DNA of 64,000 nucleotides from Gnetum montanum (GCA_015680685.1 MNCI01017900.1:821099-885098); one strand, 5' to 3'; positions 25,100 to 37,569 are shown, numbered from the stretch's first letter. A program made the numbers and translations. The notes: generated by a model not told the origin, from the sequence alone.

Positions 25100-25851
25100 G
25101 TGCCCAGGCACACAATTGAAAGGAAGTATTTTAACAGTCAAGTAGCAAAACTCTTGTAGTCTGTTTGAAAGTTAGAGTATTTTCCAAGTGTCCACAGTAA
25201 GAGGTTGAAGTGTGGATGGATCTTTATTCAAGCATTGATGTACCTGAGCACACCATTGTGTTGGAAATATAGATGAGCTCTTTGATTCATCCTTGTAGCA
25301 CTTGATATTTGTTTTCTTACACGTTTCTTTTATTTTATTTTCTTATGCATTTATTTTATTTTATGCACTTTACATTTATGTAATTAGCATAGAAATTCAT
25401 TTTGATCAATTAAGCAAATCGTTAATTTACACAAGCATGACCACTTCGAGCATGCATGTAATGCTTGGTAACTCAGTAACAATTAACGTTTGGTAATCCT
25501 AGCAGTGTTGCACTAGTTCAAAATGTGTACGGCAAGTGGGAAAGGATGTTGGTGTTAGGATTAGTTAGAACTTAGTTAATGAGTAGATAAGTTAAATTAG
25601 TCACTTAGTTACCTCTCTCCTTCCCTACTAATGTAGGACATAAAAACTTAAAAGCTATAAAAATCATATGCCTCAAGCTTACTTAACCATACAATCATGA
25701 CATACAGGTAAGCTTGGGAAGACAACAATCAACCAACCCGTCCTTGTTCCATAAGGGCACATAAGCACTTAGTCCTTGGAATTTGACTAGATCGTGCGTG
25801 AAATGCTCATATTCGTATGGTTGAGCATAGGGGTACCTTGTCGCTCATCAT

Positions 25852-25869
25852 TGGCACCATTGCTAGGGA
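25852..25869 (+). promoter_or_regulatory. Primer-binding site of element C
   Basis: TGGCACCATTGCTAGGGA, one base after the LTR. It differs from TGGCGCCGTTGCCGGGGA by transitions only (the two CG pairs became CA). Confidence 0.8.
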
Positions 25870-25985
25870 CTTAGTTGTTTGTGCGCTAACTAGAACATAA
25901 GAAATCATTCGCATCATTGGAATGAACCCTTAGGTTGGTTGGGAAAATGATAAACAAGAATACATTGCACACTAAATAGACAAGT

Positions 25986-28320
25986 ATGTCTCCTTCTTTG
26001 TACAAAAGCGCCTCATTGCTTAGGTTTGAAATAGGAAATAGTCAGTGATGTAATACACATGACATTGATCTGCTAGTTCCTCAACAAGTTCAAGTGGTAT
26101 ATATTCATCCTGATGAGTATATACTAGATTTCACCTTTATCCTCCATAAAGATGAACAACTACGTTGGCAAGACTTAGAAGGTAACATAGTGTTACCTCC
26201 CAATCATTTAGTCCTGAGCATGCTTCTTCATGCTCTCATATGAATTGGCATGCTGCACTTACACGTAGAATACATTGTGTAAGATCATGACTTGAGAGAA
26301 TACCATCCCACAGATGCACAACATCAAAGGGACTTGCAACATGAGAGACATCATAAGTCTTTGAAGGATAAGTGGTCCCAAGATGCCTCACATGTCTTAA
26401 GCAAAAATGCGGGTGGTAAACCTACCTTAGGCAGTCGCCAACACAATGATGTTCCTCCCCTTGACTTGGCCAAGGGATTGTGTATCAGAACCTTCATTCC
26501 ACTATTCATAACCCAAGTTCTAATACCCACAGGCACAAAGGGTACAAAAAAGGGACGCGAACTCATGATTAAGGTGGACATTTTGATCATAATCACGATT
26601 AGGGCTGAGATCACAGAAGAGAAGGTAGTAGACACCGTCATGGTGATGGTTCTCCTTCTTCTTCACCTTCATCATCTCCTTCAACCTTTCCTTCAATATC
26701 CAGATGTGGTCATAAAGAAAAAGAACATGGGGATAAAGGTAGGCAAAGTGGAAGTCATATACAAAATAGCCAGGAAAGGGGACGAGGGCACTTTAGAGAG
26801 TCACAACATAGAAGAAGGGAGAGTAGGGAACAATGTAAGCATCATAGACGCCATGGACGAGATGATCATGATGAACCCCTCCTCACTACTTGAAGTATGT
26901 TGGACATAACTGAGGTTTTTAGAATTCCAACAAGGCATTAGAAAGATAGTAGGATCAAGAGATTAGATATGAACAACATCCCACGATTTGAAGGGGGATA
27001 CAATGTTGATCCTCATAATCATTTACAAGCATCCCATGACGCGTATGCCTTACAAAACATAGAGAATGAATGGAAAAGACTTAAGTTATTCCCATAGACA
27101 TTAGTTAAACAAGTAGAAAGTTGGTACCAGCCTTTAGAACTGGAATCCATTCGTAGGTGGAGTACTATGTTAGAACTATTTAATGACAAGTACCAAACGT
27201 ACTCCCGAGTGTCTAACTTGCAAAAGTAAATTTAAGGCTAGAAACAAGGAAGACATGAACCCTTGGATGCTGTCATGGGATGATACTATGCAATATTACA
27301 TCATTGTCTTGGCCATGGTTATTCACAAAGGGATCAACTGTGCCATCTTGTGGATGGGCTTAGGCATGAAACGAGAAGAACCCTTGGGACTTATGCCCAA
27401 GGGAGACTATCCAAGCTTAGGTCCCATCAAATTCAAAGACTATTGGAGCAAGTTGCTAAGGAAGAAGGTGAGGTACGAAAGAGAGAAAGTGCAGAAGAGT
27501 ATAACTGAGATCCTTCCCTTTGGAAGAGGGGAGTAAGATTTTGTGAGGATGAAGAAGAGTCACCACTCAAAGAGATGGTGAATAGGAAAATTTTGCCTAT
27601 CCAAAAGATGACATCAAAAGTTTAGGCAAAGGTAGAACAAATGTGGGATTCCCTAGACAATAGATTTTAAACTATTCTTAAAATAGTAGAGTCTAGAGAG
27701 CAAGATAGTGAGAAAAGAAAAAAGAAAGAGGCTAAACATGCATGTAGCAAGGGTAAGGGCAAAGTTTCCATCATTGAAGAGGTTGTGGATTCGGAAATAG
27801 ACAATGATAGTGGATGTGAGATATGTTAATATGACCATCCTAAGGGATGTTGCCCTATAATCTCACATCTGTAGAAGTTTATGGTGTATGCAATCAACCC
27901 ACAATTAAACAAAAAGCAAACACCTCGAAGGTTACCTTATCCTCAAGGTAACCCAAGGCAGTTCCACCAACCCTTAACATATTATCCCAATGGAACTCGA
28001 CCACAACCGATTGAGCAATTTCAACAGTGGAAGCACCCACAATCATGGGGAATGCCATCACCAAGGCAATAGTATACTTACCAGCAACCTGAAACATATG
28101 GATATTACGTGCAGTAGCCAATCTCCCCACATGACTCTACTAGTCACGTCACTCTTCAACCTCACTACCAAGCCCATGAGTATTATGGGACTCCCTCTTC
28201 TAGAGGCAATATTCTGCAATCATATCAACCTTCTCATCTGGCTGCATCTCTTCTACCAATAGCTCCACTACCACTTGCTCCCGCGATGCAAGGTGAAATC
28301 CCTACCCAGCCGTAGCAACG
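25986..28320 (+). pseudogene. Gag of element C
   Basis: The start is at ATG 25986 (MSPSLYKSASLLRF), 116 nt after the PBS. Then come FTFILHKDEQLRWQDLEGN, a Ser/Pro-rich stretch and basic HKEKEHGDKG (26630-26760), and the capsid-like part IPRFEGGYNVDPHNHLQA ... ENEWKRLKLFP ... MLELFNDKYQTYSRV (26990-27220). The knuckle CEIC-stop-YDHPKGCC is at about 27815-27855, followed by a Gln/Pro/Tyr-rich tail to 28310. At least ten in-frame stops and some frameshifts. The short open frame at 26292-26909 shifts out of the gag frame near 26480. Confidence 0.8.
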
Positions 28321-28399
28321 TAATGCCATGAGGGCTGTTAGCTCTCAACCTACTATTGGTTCCAACAACCACATGAAGAAAATAACTTTCTTTAGAACC

Positions 28400-29090
28400 A
28401 ATAGTCCAACCAAGCCCTTGTAATCACAAGTGGTTGATTCAATCAAAACTTCAGAGCCCCCTTCAACCCAATCACCACACTCAACGCAAACGGTCATGCT
28501 AACACATGCTGTCACCAATTGGATCAAATCTGGCCACCTTCCCAGGAAATTCTCTAATCCTAGAAGTCCTCTGATATACTTACAAGTCACTGGAAATGTG
28601 TCGTGCAAGGCTCTTTTGGATTTAGGTTTCGGTGTCAACTTGATTTCTCAAGAAATGTACAAGGCTTGGAACCTGCCTCCATTGAAAAAGCGCAACATCT
28701 GTCTAAAGTTGGCTGACTAGTCCATCACTGTCCCATTGGGATTGGTGGAAGACATTTTTACCACTGTTTGTGGATGGTCGTACCTAGCTGACTTCCTAGT
28801 GATTCAAGTAAACAACGGTAAGAAGGACTTCTCAATCATAATGGGAAGAGCATGGCTAAGCACCATTGACGCACGCTTAGGAATCCATGATCTTTTTCTA
28901 GAAATATCAAAGGAAAATACATTCGGAAAGATTGAGAAGAAGAAAGTTTCGTGCATCGCATACAGTGACACAGGGTGTAATTGCATGCAGAGGCCATGGT
29001 TTGCGCAATGTTTAGCATTACCTACATGCAATCAGTGTGCACAAGTCATTAACATACAAAGATGCCTATATGCAGCAACCACATGACAAG
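28400..29090 (+). pseudogene. Aspartic protease of element C
   Basis: TQTVMLTHAVTNWIKSGHLP leads into CKALLDLGFGVNLISQEMY (about 28605-28660). The expected DSGS reads DLGF, so the active site is altered. Then SITVPLGLVEDIFTTVCGWS and FSIIMGRAWLSTIDARLG. One stop lies between the two open parts (near 28718). The tail, 28890-29086, contains FLEISKENTFGKIEKKKV, conserved in A and B. Confidence 0.8.
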
Positions 29091-29439
29091 AAGACACCTA
29101 GTGACTGACAACTAATCAAGAAAGCAGTTCACTCATATGCATGGAACCAATTGAGGGTTTGACTTATGCTTACATCGATAGCATAGACGCATTAGAGCAA
29201 GTCCACCGCCAACTTCCAAGTCTTAACCTTGAAAATATCAACTAGGGGAAGTTGGAAATCCCTAAGAAATTTAAGCAGGAGCCCCTCAAGTTGAAACTGT
29301 TGCCCATCGATATGGAATCCACGTTCCTTAAAAATGGAAAACTGGTAATTATTAATGCTAAGCTTGCTCCTCAACAGAAAGAAGAATTGCTGAAGGTAAT
29401 AAATAAATGGTTGGAAGCCTTCACTTGATCATATCCTGT

Positions 29440-30350
29440 AGATCCTAGGATATGCCAACATAGAATTTACACTGACCCCTCCATGAAGCCTTGAAGACAA
29501 CCACAGAGGTAATTGAACCCTAAGCTGAAGCAAGTAGTTAAGGAAGAAATCGAATAGCTTCTCAAGGCTAGGTTCATATACCCCATTGCTGATAGCGAAT
29601 GGGTTAGCCCCTTAGTTATTGTGCCTAAAAAGGGAGGTAAATCTAGGGTGTGCATAGATTTCAAGCTACTAAATATGGAAACATTGAAGGATCACTTTTC
29701 ATTGCCATTTGTCGACCAAGTCTTAGACACCATCGTAGGGCATCGCTATTATAGTTTTTTGGATGGATATAACAGATATAACCAAATACAAATACCCCTA
29801 GAAGACCAAGCCAAGACTATGTTTACCAGTCCTTGGGGAACGTTCACATACAAAAAGATGTCATTTGGCCTGTGCAATGCCCCTACAACATTTCAACGAC
29901 TAGTTCTAAGCATATTCCAACAGCAGATAGGGAATGTTGTGGAGGTCTTTATGGATGACTTCTCCACTTATGGAGCAAACTTTGATCAAGCCTTGGACTG
30001 GTTGGCGCAAGTGTTAAAAAGATGTGTAGAAACCAATTTGAGGCTCAACTAGCAGAAAAGTCATTTGATAGTCAAAGAAGGCATAGTATTAGGGCACAAA
30101 ATATCACACACAAGGATAGAGGTAGACCCCAAGAAAATCAAAATTATCCAAGGAATTACCTGTCAATCGAAAACTATCAAAGATATTTGGTCATTCCTTT
30201 GACATACTAGCTACTATAGGAGATTTATTCAGAACTTTTCAAAGATTGCCAAACCATTAGTAGAATTAACGAAAAAGGACATACCTTTTGAGTGGACCAA
30301 GGAATGCGAATTAGCTTTCCAAACTCTGAAATAATAGCTAGTAGAAACAC
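29440..30350 (+). pseudogene. Reverse transcriptase of element C
   Basis: The best-preserved RT in the window; 29621-30052 is open for 143 codons. Motifs in order: WVSPLVIVPKKGGKSRVCID, SLPFVDQVLDTI, YYSFLDGYNRYNQIQI, FTSPWGTFTYKKMSFGLCNA, FQRLVLSIFQ, VVEVFMDDFSTYG. Both catalytic Asp are present in FMDD. Stops occur before 29560 and after 30050, and a frame change follows in the thumb/connection. FGLCNAP is the Athila-type form of this motif. Confidence 0.9.
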
Positions 30351-30359
30351 CCATTCTAC

Positions 30360-30760
30360 AAGCTGCTAACTAATACAAACCATTCCATATCATGACTAAC
30401 GCGTCCAACTATGCTTTAGGAGCTATACTTACATAGTTAGATGACCAAAAGCATCCTTATTACATCCACTATGCAAGTAGAAGTATCACTGGTGCACAAC
30501 TTAACTACACTACCATAGAGAAAGAATTAATGGTTGTAGTGTTTGCACTAGAAAAGTTTAGATACTATGTATTAGGATATAAAGTATATATACATACAGA
30601 TCATAGTGCAATCTAGTTCCTCATGAATAAGCTAATGGTAAGCCCTCGTATCATACGATGGCTTGTAATCTTACAAGAGTTTGATTTAACGATGATCGAT
30701 CGCAAGTGCATCGAGAATGTAGTTGCTAATCATTTATCTCGGTTGTGATGGGACAACAAA
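30360..30760 (+). pseudogene. RNase H of element C
   Basis: FHIMTNASNYALGAILT (first catalytic Asp of the usual DAS now Asn), YYIHYASRSITGAQLNYTTI, EKELMVVVFALEKFRYYVLG, VYIHTDHSAI, then WLVILQEFDLTMIDRKCIEN and VVANHLSRL. Three stops. Clear homologue of Ty3/gypsy RNase H. Confidence 0.85.
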
Positions 30761-30879
30761 GAGGATGAGTATCCAATTTTTGATCATTTCCCTGATGAAT
30801 TCCTCTTTATTGGTGTAGTGAATAATCAATCACCCATGAAGACAAACTGGTACAGTAGCATTCTTACCTATCTCCTCAC

Positions 30880-32197
30880 CCAACAAACACCACAAGAGTT
30901 AAACCTTAAGAAGAAACAATAGTTTCTTCACCAAGCCAAGTACTTTATGGAGATCAATGGGAAACTTTACAAAGTGTGTCCCAATGGCTTGGTTCGATGG
31001 TGTGTTCCCAATATATATCAACTACGAGTTCTCCAAGATGCTCATGAGGGTCCTTGTGGGGGTCATTATACTAGAAGAAAAATGACCAACAAGATCTTGC
31101 TTGTAGGATATTATTGGCCTACATTATTCTAGGATGCCCATCGTTTCATCCAATCTTGTGAGTGCTGTCAATGTGATGGGGAAATGATTGCTAGAATGGA
31201 GGGTCCACAACAATGGATTCAACCATTAGAACCCTTCGACATTTGGGGAATTGATTTTATGGGGCCAATTACACCAATGTCCAATGGAAAAGATTATATT
31301 ATTGTTGTCATTAATTACCTAACAAAATGGGCTGAAGCAGCTACTGTTAAAGATTGTACATCATTTATAGCTACACGATTTGTTCAACAACAAATCATAA
31401 ACAGGTTTGGTCTGCCACGTGCACTTATTTCAGACAATGGTACACACTTCACAGGTTCAAATTTTTGAAAATTAATGCAACACTTAGGAGCTGAGCATAA
31501 ATTGACTACACCATACCACCCCCAAGTGAACAGTCAAGTAGAAGTCACCAATAGGGAGATTACAAAGATATTGACAAGAACAATTGGCAAGTTTAGGTGA
31601 GACTGGAGCACTAAACTAAATGATGCTCTTTGGGCATACCGCTCCATATGGAAACTCCCTACAGGCTACTCTCCCTATGAGTTAGTGTACGGTAAATTAC
31701 CAAAGCTTCCCATTCAAACTAAGCTCTGTACACTATTCATGGCATGTGACCTCATCCTTGACCTTGATCTAGCACAGAAACAATGATTACTAACCCTTAA
31801 CTTGCTAGATGAAAATCAATTAGCTGCCTTGCCATCTAATGAATTGCACAATGCCTTCAATAAATAATGTCATGACCTAGGAATTAGGAAAGTTAAATAT
31901 CATCCAGGAGATAAGATTCTCTATTGGAATCCCACACATGTGCCACAACCCACTAAGTTTCAAACACCATGGGAAGGAACTTATATTATTTATGCAACTT
32001 TTCCTTGATGGGCCATGACAATATACAAACTTGAGAGCCCAAATAAGAAACTTTTGGTAAATGTGCAACAAACAAAACCTTTCCAGAAGCTTAGGACAAC
32101 TAGTACACATGCTACCTCTATTGATGGACAACCCTACTCACTATTTCAGATCTCCTCCTTCCAGCTTAGTCGTGGGGGAGATGGCCACCTATGTTAA
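30880..32197 (+). pseudogene. Integrase of element C
   Basis: H2C2 finger: GPCGGHYTRRK ... CECCQCDGE (31045-31185). Core: FDIWGIDFMGPITPMSNGKD, INYLTKWAEAATVKD, LPRALISDNGTHFTGSNF (31220-31465), then HPQVNSQVEVTNREITKIL (about 31520-31570), so all three D,D,E residues are present. The C-terminal part continues through LWAYRSIWKLPTGYSPYELV to YHPGDKILYWNPTHV. Stops occur at about 31466, 31600 and later. It ends in the internal purine tract. Confidence 0.9.
32160..32185 (+). promoter_or_regulatory. Internal purine tract after integrase (element C)
   Basis: CTTAGTCGTGGGGGAGATGG overlaps the last codons of pol. Shared with A and B. Confidence 0.5.
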
Positions 32198-34010
32198 CCA
32201 TTCTAGGCCCTCAGTTCTTTTTGAATTTTTTTTACATATTTTTTGTTTACACATTCTTTCAACTTTTCTTATCTTTGTTTTGCACCATCGTTCATGTTTT
32301 TACTATTTCTTTGTTTGCTTGATTTACTTTTATTCATCATCTAATAAGTGCTCATGATGGTGGACTAAATTATATCATATTGATTGCTAATGTTTGGTTT
32401 TTACCTTTGAAATATGATGTTGATATTAAAGTATGGTTCTTTTGGTAAAGCAGGCAATGAGTCCATGTCATCCACTCATCCATACAACTCTATGGTCTCC
32501 TTTGGCTTGGAACTGTATAGTCCCATTTTTCTAAGTAAACTTGTTAATGAATTGGTGGCTAGGTATTTTTCAAACCAAGGAAAGACTCAAAGGATGAAAA
32601 GGGTGTGACTTCAAGGGGATTCGATGCATTGGTGCTGGCCATTCTCTTGGGTTTTCTGCCATTTTAACATTGTTCAAATATCAAGAAGCTGAGTGAATAA
32701 AATAAGTCTTTACATGGTGTGGTTCTCATGCATAAACATAGAAAAAAAAGAGATAAAAAAGAGAGAAAGGTGAGAATTCAAAGCACACTCCTTAGATATA
32801 ATAAAGCAATATGGGCTACAAGAGCTGGTTATGGTACTAGAAAGACATGTTACCCATGCCTAAAGGTTCCCTCTAACTAAGGCCCTTTTTCGCTTCCTAC
32901 TTCTCCATCTCACTCTCCTTGGGATGATGGTTACTCTTTGTAGAAGCATTCTTGTTGCCTTAAGAGGATGGATTGGCCAAGTGTATTGATGCGAGGTCAT
33001 TGAATGTAGTTGGTTTGAGTCTGGATTTGGGATGAGTTCTACTCAGTTATCTTAACAATGAAATACACAAGGGGCTTTACACAACCTTGTTCTTGGGATT
33101 CCATTCCATTCTCTCCTCTCCATCTTTCTTGCCATTTTCCATCTCATTGTTGGTTTTATCATTAGTCCATTTTGGGTTGATATATTATTTTTCTTTGGTG
33201 AATTCTTGTGGGTAATTTTTTAACTCTTTCTTCCAAATGACATCCCTAGAGCCTACAGACTCTTTAGTTTGTAGGTTTGTTAGGGCATAAAGGGCATGAG
33301 CTTGCTTTGGGGAGGACCCACTTGCATATCTTTTGGTTTTGTTAAGTTAAGTTCTTTATCCTTAGACATTGTTACAATCAAATTCTTTTTATTTACCCCA
33401 TCCATGTCATCAAAATTGTATGCACCTTCATAACTATTTGTAATGAATTCCTTTTCATTGTTGTGAATACCCTCTTTCCACTACTCCTTGTGTCAAGCTT
33501 TCTCTGAATTGTATGGACCACTTCTATTACCCATTCATCAGTCTTTCCACTAACAATATCAAGCAAGCAATCTATCACAATTACAACTTGGCTAGATAAA
33601 ATCACTAACGAGACAAGGTATTCAGCCATTATTTATGTAGTATATATACTAATCCTTGGTTTTGTTGTGATTGCAGTGGGAAGTGTGGATTGGAAGCAAG
33701 ATTGTCGTCACCAAGGAGGATGCAACCATATCACTCATGGGAGATTGTTCATGACTGTTGGATCTCTTTTACCTCTCCCTCATTCTTTTATTGCCAAGAG
33801 GGGTTGGATGTCCTTTGGATTCATTGGTGTTCTTTCCTAATTGTCATGAACACCAATTTTTAACGTAATTGTAATATTGTATGCTCAGGCACTTCTGTAT
33901 TTGTTTATTTTCTCTGTGTCACTCTACATATTAGTCAAATAAGTCCACATCCCCCTAATATATTTTGTAAAGAACTTGTTTCTCTTCTTCTATACTCGAG
34001 GACAAGTTTT
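32198..34010 (+). other. 3' noncoding region of element C
   Basis: No gene. It has the T-rich tract (32220-32340), the block containing CATGGTGTGGTTCTC (near 32710) and the conserved 19-nt block in reverse orientation (33306-33324). ORF X is absent. Confidence 0.7.
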
Positions 34011-34028
34011 CATTCAGTCATGGGGGTA
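34011..34028 (+). promoter_or_regulatory. 3' purine tract of element C
   Basis: CATTCAGTCATGGGGGTA abuts the 3' LTR start TGATGAG. Same form in E1 and E2. Confidence 0.75.
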
Positions 34029-34937
34029 TGATGAGAGCGGTTACTCTAGCAGTTATTCTAGTTATTAGAGCAGTTAGTCTAGTGGTTACTCTAGCAGTTA
34101 CTCTAATTATTAGAGTGGTTACTCTAGTGGTTAGTTTAGCAATTATTCTAATTATTAGAGTAGTTGCTCCCAAGCCTATAAATACAGTGCCCAGGCACAC
34201 AATTGGAAGGAAGTATTTTAGCAGTCAAGTAGCAAAACTCGTGTAGTCTGTTTGAAAGTTAGAGTATTTTCCAAGTGCCCACAGTAAGAGGTTGAAGTGT
34301 GGATGGATCTTTATTCAAGCATTGATGTACCTGAGCACACCATTGTGTTGGAAATAAAGATGAGCTCTATGATTCATCCTTGCAGCACTTGATATTTGTT
34401 TTCTTACACATTTCTTTTATTTTATTTTCTTATGCATTTATTTTATTTTATGCACTTTACATTTAAGTTATTAGCACAGCAATTCATTTTGATCAATTAA
34501 GAAAATCGTTAAATTACACAAGCATGACCACTTCAAGCATGCATGTAATGCTTGGTAACCCAGTAATGATTAGCGTTTGGTAATCCCAGTAGTGTTGCAC
34601 TGGTTCAGGATGTGTACTGCAAGTGGGAATGGATGCTGGTGTTAGGATTAGTTAGAACTTAGTTAATGAGTAGTTAAGTTAAATTACTAACTTAGCTACC
34701 TCTCTCCTTCCCTACTAGCGTAGGACATAAAAACATAAAAGCCATAAAAATCATATGCCTCAAGCTTACTTAACCATACAATTGTGACATACAGGTAAGC
34801 TTGGGAAGACAACAATCAACCAACCCGTCCTTGTTCCACAAGTGTGCATAAGCACTTAGTCCTTGGAATTCAACTGGATTGTGTGTGAAACACTCATATT
34901 CATATGGTTGAGTGTAGTAGTACCTCACCGCTCATCA
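34029..34937 (+). repeat. 3' LTR of element C
   Basis: 909 bp with intact ends TGATGAG...CTCATCA (7-bp perfect inverted ends). TATA box at 34175-34186, U3 repeat 34032-34166. Confidence 0.93.
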
Positions 34938-34942
34938 CTTGC
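34938..34942. repeat. Target site duplication of element C (right)
   Basis: CTTGC, identical to 24883-24887. Confidence 0.9.
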
Positions 34943-36553
34943 ACCTCTTGCGCTCATGCTTACTACTTTCTTCTTTAGACTCCTCATCAAATATGGACTC
35001 ATCCTCACTATGACAGAATCAAACCTCTCTCTTGTGAATGGAAAGATCACAATTGTACTCTTCTGCACTTTCTCTTTTTCCTAGTTCATCCTCCTCTTTG
35101 GTGACTTTCTTTATTAATCTTTCTATTTGACTGGTAGTTAGTTCTAACAATCACCCTTGGGCATAGACACCAAGGATTTTTCTTTTTTCATTATGAAGCC
35201 TATCTATAATGTGGTGAAGTTGAACCAATTGAGAATAACCTTGGCTAGGAAATTTGTGCATAAAGACATAGTATCGACCAATGGTAGCATCAAAAGGTTC
35301 ATGTGTTCCTTGTTTTCCCCCTTATATTTTCTTCCTTAAGTTGGATACTCTGGAGTGCATTTGATATTTATCATTGAACAACTCAAGCATGGTACTCCAT
35401 TTTCTAATAGATTCTAGCTCTAAGGACTGGTACCCATTTTTTGCTTCCTTGATGAGTGTCCTAGGGAACAAATTCAATTTTTGCCACTCATTCTCTATGT
35501 CATGCAAGGCACATGCATATTGTAAATCTTGAAGATGATTCTATGGATCAAATTTATATCCTCCAAATCAATGAATATTGGCCATGTCTAATCATTTTAT
35601 TTGACTATCTTTCACATGTCTATTGGAATTTTGACGGCCTCTGCAATGTTAAGCATACTTCGAGTAGCAAATAGAGGCTCATTGAGGCCTTGATCATGGT
35701 GCCTATGATGTCCTCTATTACCCCTTCATTCATGGTGATGTGCCTCTCTTAAACATCTGCACCCTTGATCTTGTCTGTCCCGATGGTCCCTTTGGTTATT
35801 TTGATCTTGTCGGTCATTTCATTCATTCTGATCACCTCCATCATGTTCTCACCTTTTGCAGTCACGATCAGAGCTAGAAGAAGATGATGATGATGATGAG
35901 AGGGAAGAGGAATAAGAACTAGCACCATCATGGTGCCTACTACCACCTCTTTGGTGATTACAACCACAATCATGATCATGCTTCTTGTTTGCATCCTTGT
36001 CTTGATTTACCCTTCCAAATCCTTCATTGTTATTAGATCCCTTATTACCAAAATTAGGATTGTGAACTGTGGAGTGTAGATTCTAATTTTGATCACCATC
36101 ACCAAAGTCAAAGAGAGGAGTTTCATTGAATGGAAAACCCCCAAAGAAGGATTCCCCACTAGCTTGTTGGTATAACAAGAATGAAGAATTGTTAAGTCTT
36201 TTTTCCTTCAGAAATTCATAGTGTTGTTCTAGCTACCAATCATGTAGATGTTTTCCTTTAGTGGGATGATAATCACTAGCATCAACATCTTCCACAATAT
36301 ACTCCCCATGGTGGTATTGAAGACCACATCGTGTAAGCATTTAATAGAGCATTGCAAGAGCAACACGATCGAGCAGAAACACAGTGTTGCCCTCCATGTC
36401 ACACCATCGTAGCTATTCATTCTGGTGTAGGATGAAGGTGAAAATTGGCACATACTCATTATGATGAGTATATATAATTTGATACTATTGAGGCTTTGAC
36501 AAATAAACTTTATCCGTTTTGGGCAAAGAAGCGCTTCTATGATAAGAAGACAT
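34943..36553 (-). pseudogene. Gag of element B, N-terminal part
   Basis: The start is at ATG 36553 (MSSYHRSASLPKTDK). Then FTFILHQNE, LHSTVHNPNFGNKG, a Ser run (SSYSSSPSSSSS, about 35880-35930) and a basic Asp/Arg/His-rich part. Capsid-like sequence (35330-35560) matches C. It joins 24882 once C and one CTTGC are removed. Stops present. The Leu/His-rich frame at 35749-35994 is a shifted reading of the Ser run. Confidence 0.75.
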
Positions 36554-36693
36554 TTTTGGTTAGCAAAATAAAAATCATAGTGTACTTTGAGAATTTGGTG
36601 TAGTAATTTTGAGATAAGATATAACTCTAAGGTTCATTCCAATGATTTAAATAATTTTCATTGGGTCCTAGATAGCATTAAAAACAACAAAAA

Positions 36694-36713
36694 GATCCAT
36701 GGCAATGGCACCA
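36694..36713 (-). promoter_or_regulatory. Primer-binding site of element B
   Basis: In sense TGGTGCCATTGCCATGGATC, one base from the LTR; an Athila-type PBS with a few changes. Confidence 0.75.
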
Positions 36714-36714
36714 A

Positions 36715-37564
36715 TGATGAGCAGCGAGGTACCCCTATGCCCAACCATACGAATCACTAAGGCATTATGCATGATCTAGTCAAATTTTGTGGACCTATAG
36801 ATATCTAGTGCACTAGCTATTCTAGGAAGTAAAATGGTTGTTGAGAATGTTTGTTGTCTTCCCAACTACACTTGTGAGATTCAAGGGTATGGTTTAAGTG
36901 TAATTGAGGTATATGATTTTTATCATTTTATGTTTTATAGATGTAATCACCTACAACAAGAGTAAAAGGTAAAGTAATTGAAGATCTAACTCATCTATTA
37001 CCTAGGTAGCCTAACACAAGTAACCACGCCACTTTCTTGGACACATCTTGAACACATATAGCACTCCTGGGCTACCAAACATTAAGCGTTGTTGGGTTAC
37101 CAAGTACTATCTGAATGCTCAAAGTGGTCATGCTTGTATTCATTAACTACTGGAAATAAATTGCTAATTCAAATGATTAAAAGAAAGAGTAAGAAAGTAA
37201 AATGCAATAAAGAAAATATTAAGCTACTCTCAATGCTTCAAGGATTATCAACCCATCACACTACTGTGCTCAGGTACATTAGTGCTCAAACAAAGAACCA
37301 TACACACTTAGACTCCTTCTATAGGCACTCAGAAAATATTCTAACTTTGAGGAAAAGAAACAACAAGTGCTTCACTACTCTACTTGAAAACTAAATTGTA
37401 AACTGACTCAAAATAGGAGCCTAGGCATGGTATTTATAGACCTAGGGTAGATGGTCTAACATTACTTACGTGACATTGCATTTAGACCCTGACATTGCAT
37501 ATGTGACATCATGGCTTCGATGTTGTGTACCTGACATCAGGGCCAACATAAATGCAGTTCATCA
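36715..37564 (-). repeat. 5' LTR of element B
   Basis: 850 bp, TGATGAG...TTCATCA on the plus strand. TATA (TCTATAAATACC in sense) at 37429-37441. Pairs with 17546-18380 at roughly 80-85% by eye. Confidence 0.88.
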
Positions 37565-37569
37565 ATAGC
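37565..37569. repeat. Target site duplication of element B (right)
   Basis: ATAGC, identical to 17541-17545. Confidence 0.85.

Larger units (their letters stand above)
24888..25850 (+). repeat. 5' LTR of element C
   Basis: 963 bp ending CTCATCA. The start is TTATGAG where the 3' LTR has TGATGAG, so the terminal TG is mutated. A U3 micro-repeat covers 24891-25080 and a TATA box 25088-25099. It is longer than the 3' LTR because of extra U3 repeat units. Confidence 0.93.
24888..34937 (+). mobile_element. Element C: youngest Athila-like element, inserted in gag of B
   Basis: A 10,050-bp plus-strand element with both LTRs, PBS, gag, protease, RT, RNase H, integrase, a purine tract and a perfect 5-bp duplication. 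It lies antisense inside the minus-strand gag of B. The LTRs differ at 7 of about 225 compared positions plus a repeat-number change in U3. The coding frames read through for long stretches, but several in-frame stops make it non-functional. Confidence 0.93.
17546..37564 (-). mobile_element. Element B: complete but dead Athila-like element, interrupted by C
   Basis: Both LTRs, PBS, gag, protease, RT, RNase H, integrase and a 2-kb 3' region are present on the minus strand, with a perfect 5-bp target duplication. Removing C (24888-34937) and one CTTGC copy leaves about 9.96 kb. No ORF X lies between integrase and the 3' LTR. The LTRs differ by about 36 of 200 compared positions, so the insertion is old. 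Confidence 0.85.

Noticed and set aside
24838-25159. Hydrophobic repetitive ORFs on both strands (LIIRVT / VILIIRVVTL repeats), also at 34018-34246
   Set aside because: They are readings of the U3 palindromic micro-repeat of C's LTRs; the same DNA is open on both strands because of the repeat.
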